From positions 1 to 49,093 of the forward strand of contig JAFDVI010000053.1 in NCBI GenBank assembly GCA_018269055.1: a DNA stretch of 49,093 nucleotides, given 5' to 3'. Below the pieces are notes generated by a model that saw nothing but the letters and a program-made list of their open reading frames with translations, had not been told where the DNA came from and ran no database searches. Of this stretch, positions 1-8,360 are shown piece by piece. Origin of the DNA: Acidobacteriota bacterium. Lineage in GTDB: Bacteria > Acidobacteriota > Blastocatellia > RBC074. The position numbers and the translations under genes were made by a program. Every line of letters begins with the position of its first letter. The first letter of the stretch is position 1.

Positions 1-47
1 GTCATTTCAACCCCTGATTCGCATCTTAGTCTTTTATAGGAGGAGAT

Positions 48-647
48 ATGAATAGAAAACAGCAGAAACTGACAGCGGTCATTCTGGCCATGTTCGTGTC
101 AGTTTTTGGAACGACAGCGCTACTTTTGAATGCACCTGTTGCTCAATCACAGAGCAAGCCTGGCAAAAGCGTATACCGGGGAAACATTTTTTACTTTGGT
201 GGAGGTCGTAGCTTGGCGACGAACTTCACTTTGACCATCAATAGTTGGACGCCGGAATCCGAAGTCCGCCGTTTGATGAATGCCCTGCGGAATGGAGGGC
301 AGGACGAATTTCAAAAACTGGTTGGGAAGGAAAAGCGAGGCACGATTCAGGTGGATACCAACTTGGGATTGGATTTGAATGCCGTGTGGATGACGCAAGG
401 GGAGGATGGACGCAAGATTTCAGCAATTGCGCAGCGGTGGATGGGATTTGGCGAACTGCGACGTGGCGGGAGATCGGTTGATTACCCCTTCACCTACATT
501 GAGCTTTGGGTGGAAGAGGACGGTGATGTCGAAGGGACTCTCTTTCCAGCAGCTCGCATTCGAGCCAAGGGGGATAACTCCATTGAAGTGGAAAACTTTG
601 GCATTTACCCCGCACGGTTAACAAATGTGAAAGAGCACAAGAAATGA
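48..647 (+). CDS. Secreted protein of unknown function
   Basis: A 199-residue protein. The N-terminus has basic residues (NRKQQK), a hydrophobic stretch at about residues 9-28 and an Ala-Gln-Ser region near 32-35, which reads as a Sec signal peptide, so it is probably periplasmic or outside the cell. The mature part has no motif I recognise; alternating hydrophobic and polar residues suggest a mostly beta fold. The start is well supported by a strong AGGAGGAG ribosome site a few bases before the ATG. It stands alone, with two possible terminator hairpins after it and the kinase gene about 215 bases further on. Being a gene is near certain; the function is unknown. Confidence 0.8.
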   Translation: MNRKQQKLTAVILAMFVSVFGTTALLLNAPVAQSQSKPGKSVYRGNIFYFGGGRSLATNFTLTINSWTPESEVRRLMNALRNGGQDEFQKLVGKEKRGTIQVDTNLGLDLNAVWMTQGEDGRKISAIAQRWMGFGELRRGGRSVDYPFTYIELWVEEDGDVEGTLFPAARIRAKGDNSIEVENFGIYPARLTNVKEHKK

Positions 648-676
648 TCTGAGTTCATCTCAGGTTTCTTTTTCTT
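647..676 (+). terminator. Candidate rho-independent terminator
   Basis: A 7-bp stem (647-653 with 659-665, ACTGAG/CTCAGGT-like arms with one G-T pair) and a 5-base loop, starting at the stop codon of the secreted protein and followed by a T-rich run (TTCTTTTTCTT). The stem is short, so strength is uncertain. Confidence 0.5.
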
Positions 677-679
677 ACG

Positions 680-706
680 GGCCGCCAAGTTTCAACACTG
701 GCGGCC
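680..706. terminator. Perfect 8-bp hairpin, second terminator candidate
   Basis: GGCCGCCA (680-687) is exactly complementary to TGGCGGCC (699-706) with an 11-base loop. It follows the first hairpin and is followed by only moderately T-rich sequence. It may back up the first terminator or protect the 3' end of the transcript. Confidence 0.4.
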
Positions 707-862
707 ATCATTGTTAATTCTTCTCGGCTTGCCTGCACTCAACGAACCAGCCTCTTGCTTTTCAATCTTGTTAAGGATGTTAAATTTCCGGGGCAATGAT
801 TTCAGGTTGGACGCATCGTGTTAAGATGCACGACGTTTTGGAGACTGGGACGTGAAAGTACA

Positions 863-2884
863 ATGGAAATAAGACGACGAACTTCATTGATGATTCTGGT
901 GATTGCTGCGCTGCTCTTGCTGCTGCCACTGCTGGCCGTCTTGCAATATCGCTGGTTGGGCGAAGTTAGCCAGGCGGAGCGTGAACGCATGCAATCCAAT
1001 CTGCGAGCCAGCGCCGAGAAACTCTGTGCCGATTTTGACAGCGAACTGACCAATCTTTATGTCCAGTTTCAATTGCCTGCATTGCCGAATTCCGAACTGG
1101 TGAATTTGAATGTCGCCAGCCGCTACCGCCTTTGGGTCGCCAGCTCGCCGAAATCCAAATTGATCAGCGAGATTTACAGAGTTGTTTCAAACGATGAAGG
1201 CAAATGGAGACTGACGAAGTTCCAACCGGAGTCGAGCTCGTTTGAGGAGGTCGAGTGGCCCGAAAAACTGTCTTCGATCCGAGAGCGTTTTGAATCGGAT
1301 TTAACCACGGAAGTGTCCACGCAAAATCTGCTGCGCGGGTTTTTTAAGCCGAATGGCGAATTGCCGAATTTACCCATGTCAAAAACCACCCGCAGTGTCA
1401 TTCTCCAGGTTTCTCCCGGCCTGACCGCAGCCGAAATTCCTGCTTTGATCATTCCGGACATGACGGCTCCCGGCGCGGATTTTCAAGCGCTGCTCAAAGG
1501 GAAGCGCGCTTGCACAATTGCCGTGCTTGATGCGGATGCAATCAAAAAGGAAATAGTATCGCCGCTCATCAACCGCTATTTTTCGGTCAATGGAGCAAAT
1601 GAATATAACCTGGCAATTATTTCGCGCGGCAATCCAACGACGGCGATTTATCAAACTGATCCGAATTTGCCATTAAAAGCATTCGAGCGGCCAGACGCGC
1701 GAGACTCGCTTTTCCGGGTTCGAGGCGAGGAACTGAATCGCATCTTTCTGAGTGGATCTCTGTTGTCATCGTCTCCGGCACCAACGGAAGCCGCGTCATC
1801 GCCAGCAATAGGCGATGAGAAGAACAAGAACAGTTCCAGTCGCGTTGCGATCAAGGTTTTGCAAAGCGAAGTGCAAGTTGCCAAATCTGGTTCGAGTCCG
1901 TCCAGCGTCAATCATCCGCAAAGGGTTGAAATCCACCGCCCCTTCACAAGTCCGCTGGATGTCGAAGGGGATTGGCAATTGCTGGTGAAACATCGCGCGG
2001 GTTCATTGGATGCGGCGGTTGCCAATGTTCGTCGCCGCAATCTGACTATCAGTTTCGGCATTCTGTTGTTGCTGGGTGTTAGCGTAGGCTTCATCGTGCT
2101 TTCCAGCCGGCGCGCCGAGCGATTGGCAAAACAGCAAATGGAATTTGTCGCAGGCGTTTCGCATGAACTGCGAACGCCATTGGCTGTAATTTGCTCTGCA
2201 GCGGAAAACCTGGCTGACGGAGTTATTGACAGCCGCGACCAGATCAAACGCTATGGCGGGTTGATCCGCGATGAAGGTCGCCGTCTGGCCGGCATGGTCG
2301 AACAGGTGCTGGAATTCGCTGGAGCGCAATCGGGGCGGAAAACCTACGATTTACGCCCAACAGATTTGAACCACGTGATCGAAGACGCCATAGCCGCTTG
2401 CCACTTGCAGTTGGTCGAAGGCGGATTTGAACTTGAGAAAGCCATTCCTGCCGATTTGCCGATGGTCAACGCCGACGCCGCAGCCTTAAGCCGGGCGATC
2501 CAAAACCTGCTGAGCAATGCGATGAAATACAGTGGCGAAAGTTGCTGGATTGGTTTGAGCGTAGAAACTGTCAACACAGACAGCGGCAAAGAAATTCAGA
2601 TCAAAATATCTGACCGAGGCTTGGGTATTCAACCATCAGAGTTGCCGCATATCTTTGAGCCGTTCTATCGCGGCAAGGACGTTGTTGCCAGCCAGATTCA
2701 CGGCAATGGATTGGGACTGAGCCTGGTCAAACATATTGCTTCCGCCCATCAAGGACAGGTAAATGTCGGAAGCGTTTGGTGTAAAGGAAGCCAGTTCATT
2801 TTGATTTTGCCGTTAATTAACACGCAGGAAATCTCGCCAGAAATTGCCAAGGATATTTATGACCAAGCGCATCCTGCTCGTTGA
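863..2884 (+). CDS. Membrane sensor histidine kinase (HisKA/HATPase)
   Basis: A class I two-component kinase of about 673 residues. A first membrane segment at about residues 9-28 is followed by a long periplasmic sensor region (about 30-390) that I do not recognise, then a second membrane segment (about 396-416) and the cytoplasmic kinase. The H-box is VSHELRTPL with the phospho-accepting His at about 434; the N-box (NLLSNAMKYS), the G1 box (DRGLGI), the F-box region (FEPFYRG) and the G2 box (GNGLGLSLV) are all intact. An in-frame GTG 45 bases upstream (818) would add 15 polar residues; I prefer the ATG at 863 because the membrane segment follows directly. It overlaps the response regulator gene by 26 bases, so the two are a cognate, translationally coupled pair. 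Confidence 0.9.
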   Translation: MEIRRRTSLMILVIAALLLLLPLLAVLQYRWLGEVSQAERERMQSNLRASAEKLCADFDSELTNLYVQFQLPALPNSELVNLNVASRYRLWVASSPKSKLISEIYRVVSNDEGKWRLTKFQPESSSFEEVEWPEKLSSIRERFESDLTTEVSTQNLLRGFFKPNGELPNLPMSKTTRSVILQVSPGLTAAEIPALIIPDMTAPGADFQALLKGKRACTIAVLDADAIKKEIVSPLINRYFSVNGANEYNLAIISRGNPTTAIYQTDPNLPLKAFERPDARDSLFRVRGEELNRIFLSGSLLSSSPAPTEAASSPAIGDEKNKNSSSRVAIKVLQSEVQVAKSGSSPSSVNHPQRVEIHRPFTSPLDVEGDWQLLVKHRAGSLDAAVANVRRRNLTISFGILLLLGVSVGFIVLSSRRAERLAKQQMEFVAGVSHELRTPLAVICSAAENLADGVIDSRDQIKRYGGLIRDEGRRLAGMVEQVLEFAGAQSGRKTYDLRPTDLNHVIEDAIAACHLQLVEGGFELEKAIPADLPMVNADAAALSRAIQNLLSNAMKYSGESCWIGLSVETVNTDSGKEIQIKISDRGLGIQPSELPHIFEPFYRGKDVVASQIHGNGLGLSLVKHIASAHQGQVNVGSVWCKGSQFILILPLINTQEISPEIAKDIYDQAHPAR

Positions 2885-3557
2885 AGATGAACCTGGCTTA
2901 GTGCTGACGTTGACTGACCGCTTGACCAGCGAAGGGTATCAAGTCGAATCGGCGCGCGATGGCGAAACAGGTTTGGAGCGGGCATCGAACGAAGCCTTTG
3001 ACGCGATCATTCTGGATGTGATGTTGCCGCGTAAGAATGGTTTTGATGTCTGTAGGGATTTGCGGCAGCGCAATGTGACTACCCCCGTTCTGATGCTGAC
3101 GGCGCGCGGGCAGGTTGTGGACAAAGTTGTTGGCTTGAAGCTGGGCGCGGATGATTACCTGACCAAGCCGTTTGAGATGATGGAGTTGCTGGCGCGCGTC
3201 GAAGCCTTGTTGCGACGAGCGGCAACGCCAGCGGCGACTCCGTCAATTTCAGCGGCGGAAACATACCAATTCGATTCGATCAAGATTGATTTTCGTCGTG
3301 CGGAAGTGGAGCGCGACAGAGAAAAGATCGAACTCTCAGCCAAAGAATTCCAATTGTTGCGTTATTTCATCGAACACCGCGAAGCGACGCTTTCGCGCGA
3401 TGAATTGCTGAATGAAGTTTGGGGTTATGACGCGATGCCGACGACGCGCACAGTGGACGTTCACGTCGCCTGGCTGCGTCAGAAATTGGAGCCCAATCCG
3501 CGCCATCCGATGTATATCCTGACGGTTCACGGAATGGGCTACAAGTTTGTGGGGTAG
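2859..3557 (+). CDS. OmpR/PhoB-family response regulator
   Basis: A 232-residue DNA-binding regulator. The receiver domain (about residues 4-115) has the acidic pair (VEDE), the phospho-acceptor Asp at about 53 (ILDVMLP), the conserved Thr (MLTARG) and Lys (LTKPF). The C-terminal winged helix (about 135-230) has the usual ELSAKEFQLLRYF, TVDVHVAWLRQKLE and GMGYKF elements. The ATG at 2859 has an AAGGA ribosome site and lies inside the end of the kinase gene; an ATG five codons upstream is less likely. It should be phosphorylated by the overlapping kinase; the target genes cannot be read from the sequence. Confidence 0.93.
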   Translation: MTKRILLVEDEPGLVLTLTDRLTSEGYQVESARDGETGLERASNEAFDAIILDVMLPRKNGFDVCRDLRQRNVTTPVLMLTARGQVVDKVVGLKLGADDYLTKPFEMMELLARVEALLRRAATPAATPSISAAETYQFDSIKIDFRRAEVERDREKIELSAKEFQLLRYFIEHREATLSRDELLNEVWGYDAMPTTRTVDVHVAWLRQKLEPNPRHPMYILTVHGMGYKFVG

Positions 3558-3584
3558 CGCCAAGCGATGAGATAGAAAACAAAA

Positions 3585-3670
3585 CAGACAGGATTGACAA
3601 GATTGAACGGGATTGTCTGCAAAGCACCTATTGAGATTTTTATCTTGTTGAATCCTGTAAATCCTGTCTA
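3585..3670. repeat. Imperfect long inverted repeat (REP-like or terminator)
   Basis: The left arm starts at 3585 (CAGACAGGATTGACAAGATT) and the right arm ends at 3670 (ATCTTGTTGAATCCTGTAAA followed by TCCTGTCTA). They are imperfect reverse complements, and each arm holds a repeated ACAGGATT-type unit. It lies between convergent genes (the response regulator and the DUF4394 protein), where a two-way terminator or dispersed intergenic repeat would be expected. No second copy was seen in this window. Confidence 0.5.
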
Positions 3671-3707
3671 AATGTTTTTTGGATTCGGTTTAGTGCACCT
3701 TCACTTG

Positions 3708-5168
3708 CTATTGAATATCCAGCTTATCCAGGTTTGGCCCACCTTTGTTAGTAGCAGCGGTGATGCGCAAAGCTTTGCTGCCTGTGGCGCTGCCGAAATT
3801 GACATTCAGCGAAGCCGTTTTCCACGTATCCCAAGACCCGGTTGGCGAGAACGTCAGTGTTCCAACGGACGCTCCGTTCAATGTGACGTTGCATGAACGA
3901 TTGACCGTGCTGCCATTGGCATAACGGAAAGTGATCGTATGAGTTCCCGTGAAGCTGAGCGAGAACTGCGCGTAGGAATTGGCTACGTTATCGGCAAAAT
4001 CTACGAAGCCTGTGCCAGTATAGCCTGTGTGATTGGTCATCACCCATGCGCCTCCACCGAGCGTTCCGGTTTCAGCCTGAAGAGTCGTCACCGTTGGCGT
4101 TGGCGTTGGCGTTGGCGTAGGTGTCGGAGTAGGCGCTGGTGAGGGCGTTGTTGAGGCCGGCGTGTCCGGAGCAACGGCAATATCAATTGCGCCTCCCAAT
4201 TCATTCATCGTAATCGTCTTGATGATGACCGTTTGTGTCGCACCCAAAGCGAGCGAGGGATTGAGTTGAGAAAGGTCCAATGTGAAAAGCATTCGCCCAT
4301 TAACGCCAACGACACTATTTACACCGTTTGCATCGGTATAAATATCCATGTCTGCCGTCGGTGAATAGTTGATTGAGTTTCCGCTGGTATCAACCACACG
4401 GCCAATGGTTTTCAATTGCCCGCCGCCTGTATTCGAACTGCCTGTGGAACTGACGGATGCGATAGTCACCAGCGTGTCGAGGTCGTAATCAATTCCGTAA
4501 AAAAGAGTGCTCTGCGCATTAGGCAGATTGTTGGAATAACTGCCGCCACAGATATTTGGATCAACGCCTGCGTTCACGTCTCCCGCCGCATAAGCCATCG
4601 TCGTTTGAACTGCGGTCACGTTCAGATTCCCGCCCGAATTGACCACCGCCAGGTTCTGGTCATTGCTTCCGATCAAACGAATGGCATTTACCACAGGATT
4701 GAAATCCATCAGGGATTGTATGCCTCCGGCAAAGCGTGGAGACAGGGTGCTGACCAATGTCGCGGCTCCCAAATTCGAAGAGGCTAGACTGATGGTGTAA
4801 ACATTCCCAGTGTCGGTCAGGCCGTAAAGTGTGGCGGCGCTTGCATCGGCGGGACGAAAGTCAATTCCGATTAAATTTCCGCTGACTCCGTGGACGCGAG
4901 CCAGTCGTGTAAAACTCAGTGCCCCGGGCGTGAGAACGAAGATCGTGTTGTCATCGTTAAGGACATAGATATTTGTTCTAGGCAGCGTGACACCAGTGCT
5001 CTGCGCTGCAATGGCGGTTGCGGAAGAATGCAATTTTTTGGATTGAGTGTTTGTGCTCTTGGCATAGGCTGAAAAGCCACCCGTGTGTACAAAGATCAAG
5101 ATGGCGACAAAAGCAATGCTGACAATTGCCAGCACTGTAAATGTGTTTTTCAGGTTCGAACTTCTCAT
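3708..5168 (-). CDS. Secreted DUF4394 protein with C-terminal CBM6-like domain
   Basis: A 486-residue exported protein. A hydrophobic signal segment (about residues 10-34) is followed by a DUF4394 beta-propeller-like region (about 62-340) with family phrases such as IYVLNDDNTI, GIDFRPA and LYGLTDTGNVY. A Thr-Pro repeat linker (about 345-362) leads to a 125-residue C-terminal domain resembling carbohydrate-binding module family 6/35 (LQAETGTLGG, FVDFADN, NLDKLDIQ). The ribosome site is GGAGA before the ATG. DUF4394 has no known activity; the binding module suggests attachment to polysaccharide or the cell surface. It is a single gene with no partner in the cluster. Confidence 0.85.
   Translation of the reverse strand: MRSSNLKNTFTVLAIVSIAFVAILIFVHTGGFSAYAKSTNTQSKKLHSSATAIAAQSTGVTLPRTNIYVLNDDNTIFVLTPGALSFTRLARVHGVSGNLIGIDFRPADASAATLYGLTDTGNVYTISLASSNLGAATLVSTLSPRFAGGIQSLMDFNPVVNAIRLIGSNDQNLAVVNSGGNLNVTAVQTTMAYAAGDVNAGVDPNICGGSYSNNLPNAQSTLFYGIDYDLDTLVTIASVSSTGSSNTGGGQLKTIGRVVDTSGNSINYSPTADMDIYTDANGVNSVVGVNGRMLFTLDLSQLNPSLALGATQTVIIKTITMNELGGAIDIAVAPDTPASTTPSPAPTPTPTPTPTPTPTVTTLQAETGTLGGGAWVMTNHTGYTGTGFVDFADNVANSYAQFSLSFTGTHTITFRYANGSTVNRSCNVTLNGASVGTLTFSPTGSWDTWKTASLNVNFGSATGSKALRITAATNKGGPNLDKLDIQ
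4091..4142 (-). repeat. Short tandem repeat encoding a Thr-Pro linker
   Basis: About eight six-base units (GGCGTT/GGCGTA on the plus strand) encode the (Thr-Pro)n linker between the DUF4394 and CBM6-like domains. Such tracts can change length by slippage, which would lengthen or shorten the linker in frame. Confidence 0.75.
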
Positions 5169-5545
5169 AACTTTATATTATCTCCAAGGTAGAGAGACGC
5201 CCATTCGCCGGGGATGAATGAGGCACAGTTTGACTAACAGGCCGAGGCCGCCCGCTGGTCGTGCGTGGTTTCAAAATAGGAAGATCAAGGGATGCGGAAG
5301 AATAAGTGCAAGGCTTGCTTTCTGGTGAGAGAAGAGCAGTCGAACTGTGAGATGGGCTACGAGTCAGTCATTCAAGACTGATCTGTCTGATGGTATGGGC
5401 AAGTCAATTCGAGCGAGGCACAATAGGTTTTTCATAGGCTTTTACGGTTGGAATTCAAATTCGGATTTGATGTGGTCAATTAAAAAAGCGGCGGAGTTTG
5501 ATGGGGGCATGTGTCTCAGGGGAAACAAGGCGGCAAAAACTGTAA
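5169..5545. other. Non-coding stretch, nothing recognised
   Basis: The sequence between the start of the DUF4394 gene and the terminator of the small gene at 5594-5836. Open frames here are short, lack ribosome sites and have no recognisable product. It probably contains the promoter of the DUF4394 gene (reading minus), but I found no convincing -35/-10 pair. Confidence 0.5.
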
Positions 5546-5579
5546 GCGCCTTCGACAGCCTTGTGATTGTCGAAGGCGC
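5546..5579 (-). terminator. Rho-independent terminator, minus strand
   Basis: A perfect 12-bp stem (GCGCCTTCGACA at 5546-5557 with TGTCGAAGGCGC at 5568-5579) and a 10-base loop. Read on the minus strand it follows the stop codon of the small gene by 14 bases and is followed by TTACAGTTTTT. Confidence 0.8.
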
Positions 5580-5593
5580 CTGGGGCAAACGGC

Positions 5594-5836
5594 TTAGGTT
5601 GCCAATGCAATTTCGCCTCGGATGGATTTCAGAAAGAGCGGCAAATCTTCAGACTGTTTGATCTCGCCTTTTTTGCACGCTTCCCAAAAACGATTGATGG
5701 TTTCGGTGGCGCTCTGTTCGTCGTCGTGAGTGCCGAGGCAAACAGTGCTGCCTTTGTTCCAACTGACGCAGCTTCTGTACAAACCGGTGCCATATTGTCG
5801 CACGACACAGGCGATAATTTGGTTGCGGGTAAACAT
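5594..5836 (-). CDS. Small protein of unknown function (80 aa)
   Basis: An 80-residue protein starting MFTRNQIIACVV. The start is chosen because an AAGGAGTG ribosome site lies six bases before this ATG; the longer frame (to 5911) lacks one. A strong terminator right after the stop supports a genuine single-gene unit. There are four cysteines (three in the first half), no signal peptide and no membrane segment; the second half is acidic and probably helical (ATETINRFWEACKKGE). No family recognised. Confidence 0.65.
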   Translation of the reverse strand: MFTRNQIIACVVRQYGTGLYRSCVSWNKGSTVCLGTHDDEQSATETINRFWEACKKGEIKQSEDLPLFLKSIRGEIALAT

Positions 5837-6131
5837 GATTTTCACTCCTTGAATGGAAAGGCGACAGATAGTGAAATCATAAACTTCGATTTCATCTTCC
5901 GTCGTTGTCAATGTGTCTTGTTGATTGATGTAATGCGATGACTGATCGCGGAAGTGATTACGTTCAGGACAGGCTTCAGTTTCAAAAAGTTTTGGCTTTT
6001 TGGCGTCTGTTCCAATCCCTAAATTTTTGATTTAGTATGCGCCCGAAACACAAGCGTTCACCGCCAAGAACGCTTTCAATCCACAACTTGAACTCGCAAC
6101 ATGAGTCCATCTTTCTTAAGGAGACATGTCC

Positions 6132-8237
6132 ATGAAAGTCTATTCGACACAGGAGATCAGAAACTTGGGCATTGTAGGTCACGGCGACGCTGGGAAAACC
6201 TCCCTCGTCGCCGCAATGCTATTTGCCGCCGGAACGACTAACCGGCTCGGCAAAGTTGATGACGGAACGACCACTACCGATTACGACGAAGAAGAAGTCG
6301 CTCGCAAAGTCAGCCTGAACATTTCTACAGCCTATCTGGAACATAAGGGAACAAAGATCAATTTGGTGGATTCGCCCGGTTACGCCGCCTTCATTGCACA
6401 CGCAAAACCAGCGCTGAGAGTTTGTGAAACTGCGCTCTTCGTCATTGATGGCGTCAATGGCGTCGGCGTGCAGACCGAAAAGGCTTGGGAATATGCCGAC
6501 GAACTCAATCGCCCGCGCCCGCGCTTTATCGTGGTCAATAAACTGGACAAAGAGCGCGCGGATTTTGGCGCGGTATATAACGCCTTGCGGGAAACTTTTG
6601 GCAATAGTTGTGTGCCGTTAACGCTGCCAATCGGATCAGAGAAAAATTTCCGCGGTGTGGTGGATGTGATCCACATGAAAGCTTATGAGTTTGATGCCAA
6701 TGGCAAAGCCAAAGAAATCCCGATTCCGGAAGAGGGAAAAGGGTACATTGACGAAACTCACGAACGATTGATCGAAGCCGTCGCCGAATCCGATGACACG
6801 TTGATGGAGCATTTCTTTGATGCAGGAACGCTGACCGACGAAGAATTCTTGAATGGGTTGAGACGGGCGATTATCAATAAAAACCTGACGCCTGTATTTG
6901 CTGTTTCATCGGCTTCGATGATCGGAATTACGTCTTTGCTGGATGCAATTGTTGATTATGCGCCAAACCCGGCGGATTTGGGCGCTGTGAAAGCGCATGC
7001 CGGAGTTGATCCAGCTTCAGATGACGTTGTGCGCAATGTAGGCGACAGTGAATATCCGGCTGCGTATGTATTCCGAACCGTTGTCGAAAACTTTGGCAAA
7101 ATCACCATCATGAAAATCTGGTCGGGCGTGTTGAAATCCGACGCGACGCTGCAAAACATCAATAAAACCTCGGCAGAACGATTGGGGCCATTGCACGTGA
7201 TGCAGGGCAAGACGCTGGAAAAAATCACCGAAGCCCACGCCGGGGACATTGTTGCCGTCACGAAACTGAAAGACACTACAACCGGTGATACGTTGGCCGA
7301 TAAGACTTCGCCGATTGTTTACGATCCGGTCAAATATCCCGAAGCGGCAATTCACTTTGCCATTGAACCGAAATCCCGTGCAGACGAAGACAAACTTTCT
7401 GGCGCGGTTCACAAGTTGGTCGAAGAAGACCCGCTATTGCATTACACGCGCAACGCCGAAACCAAGGAGTTCGAACTTGGCGGTTCCAGTCAGCAACACA
7501 TCGAAACCGTCGTTTCCAAATTGAAGAACCGTTACCACGTCGAAGTCACGTTGCATCAACCCAAAGTTCCTTACCGCGAAACGATCAAAGCAAAAGTCGA
7601 AGTCCGTGGGCGTCACAAGAAGCAAACCGGCGGGCGTGGACAATTTGGCGATTGCGTTTGCATCTTTGAGCCATTGCCGCGCGGAGGCGGTTTTGATTTT
7701 GTGGACAAAATCTTTGGTGGTTCGATTCCGGCGAATTATCGCCCGGCGGTTGAAAAGGGAATTAAAGATTCCGCCGCTCGCGGCGCGTTGGCCGGATACC
7801 CGCTGGTGGATTTCAAAGTCGAGTTGATTGACGGTTCCTACCACGACGTGGATTCCGACGATCTTTCCTTCCAGATGGCTGGCCGCAAAGCCTTCAAGGC
7901 GATGATTGAAAAAGCTCGCCCGACTTTGCTGGAACCGATAATGCACGTTGAAGTTGTCGCTCCGCAGGAATGCGCAGGCGATATTATGGGCGACCTCAAC
8001 TCTCGCCGTGGACGCATTCAGGGCATGGACTCGAAAGGGGCAAACCAGATCGTGAAAGCCGAAGTTCCCATGTCGGAGATGCTGACTTATCCGCAAACGC
8101 TGAATTCCATTACCAGCGCGCGCGGTTCGTACCACATGGAGTTTTCTCACTACGACGAAGCTCCCGCTTTGATCATTCAGAAGATTGTGCAACAAGCGGT
8201 GGCCGAAGGACGGGTGAGGAAAGAAGAAGAGGATTAA
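6132..8237 (+). CDS. fusA: Elongation factor G paralogue (EF-G2-like GTPase)
   Basis: A 701-residue translational GTPase with full EF-G domain order: G domain (about residues 5-275), domain II, and domains III-V with the usual EF-G C-terminus. The P-loop is GHGDAGKT, the NKxD motif is NKLD and the SA(K)-type motif is SSAS. The switch II motif is DSPGY where canonical EF-G and EF-Tu have DxPGH, so the catalytic His is replaced by Tyr. This variant is known in EF-G2 type paralogues, so this is probably a second, slower or specialised EF-G rather than the main one. No rpsL/rpsG/tuf genes are nearby, which agrees. The ATG at 6132 is preferred over 6126 because AAGGAGA is then 7 bases away instead of 1. 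Confidence 0.9.
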   Translation: MKVYSTQEIRNLGIVGHGDAGKTSLVAAMLFAAGTTNRLGKVDDGTTTTDYDEEEVARKVSLNISTAYLEHKGTKINLVDSPGYAAFIAHAKPALRVCETALFVIDGVNGVGVQTEKAWEYADELNRPRPRFIVVNKLDKERADFGAVYNALRETFGNSCVPLTLPIGSEKNFRGVVDVIHMKAYEFDANGKAKEIPIPEEGKGYIDETHERLIEAVAESDDTLMEHFFDAGTLTDEEFLNGLRRAIINKNLTPVFAVSSASMIGITSLLDAIVDYAPNPADLGAVKAHAGVDPASDDVVRNVGDSEYPAAYVFRTVVENFGKITIMKIWSGVLKSDATLQNINKTSAERLGPLHVMQGKTLEKITEAHAGDIVAVTKLKDTTTGDTLADKTSPIVYDPVKYPEAAIHFAIEPKSRADEDKLSGAVHKLVEEDPLLHYTRNAETKEFELGGSSQQHIETVVSKLKNRYHVEVTLHQPKVPYRETIKAKVEVRGRHKKQTGGRGQFGDCVCIFEPLPRGGGFDFVDKIFGGSIPANYRPAVEKGIKDSAARGALAGYPLVDFKVELIDGSYHDVDSDDLSFQMAGRKAFKAMIEKARPTLLEPIMHVEVVAPQECAGDIMGDLNSRRGRIQGMDSKGANQIVKAEVPMSEMLTYPQTLNSITSARGSYHMEFSHYDEAPALIIQKIVQQAVAEGRVRKEEED

Positions 8238-8260
8238 TCTCCTGGTCTTTTGCGCTTGAT

Positions 8261-8291
8261 GGGCGCGATTGCGATTGTTACAGTCGCGCCC
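8261..8291. terminator. Strong hairpin between convergent genes
   Basis: An 11-bp stem (GGGCGCGATTG with CAGTCGCGCCC, one G-T pair) and a 9-base loop. It sits between the 3' ends of the EF-G gene (plus) and the cytochrome fusion gene (minus), and may end both transcripts. The downstream T-run is weak on the plus strand. Confidence 0.6.
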
Positions 8292-8360
8292 GTCACATTA
8301 CCTTTTGAAAATAATCCTGATTGAGGGACAGAACGGCGGTTCAAGGCTTCGATGAGCACC

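Noticed and set aside
4091..4142. Short tandem repeat considered as a CRISPR or regulatory repeat
   Set aside because: The six-base units are in frame and encode the Thr-Pro linker; there are no spacers. No CRISPR array was seen anywhere in the window.
5347..5661. A 104-residue plus-strand open frame in the gap before the small gene
   Set aside because: No ribosome site, no recognisable product, and it runs through the strong terminator hairpin and into the antisense of the small gene.
5860..5910. TTGACA and TATGAT boxes on the minus strand before the 80-aa gene
   Set aside because: The spacing is about 24 bases, too long for a sigma-70 promoter.
7434..8195. A 253-residue open frame on the minus strand
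   Set aside because: It lies wholly inside the EF-G gene, has no ribosome site, and its product looks like the reverse-frame shadow of a GC-biased coding sequence.
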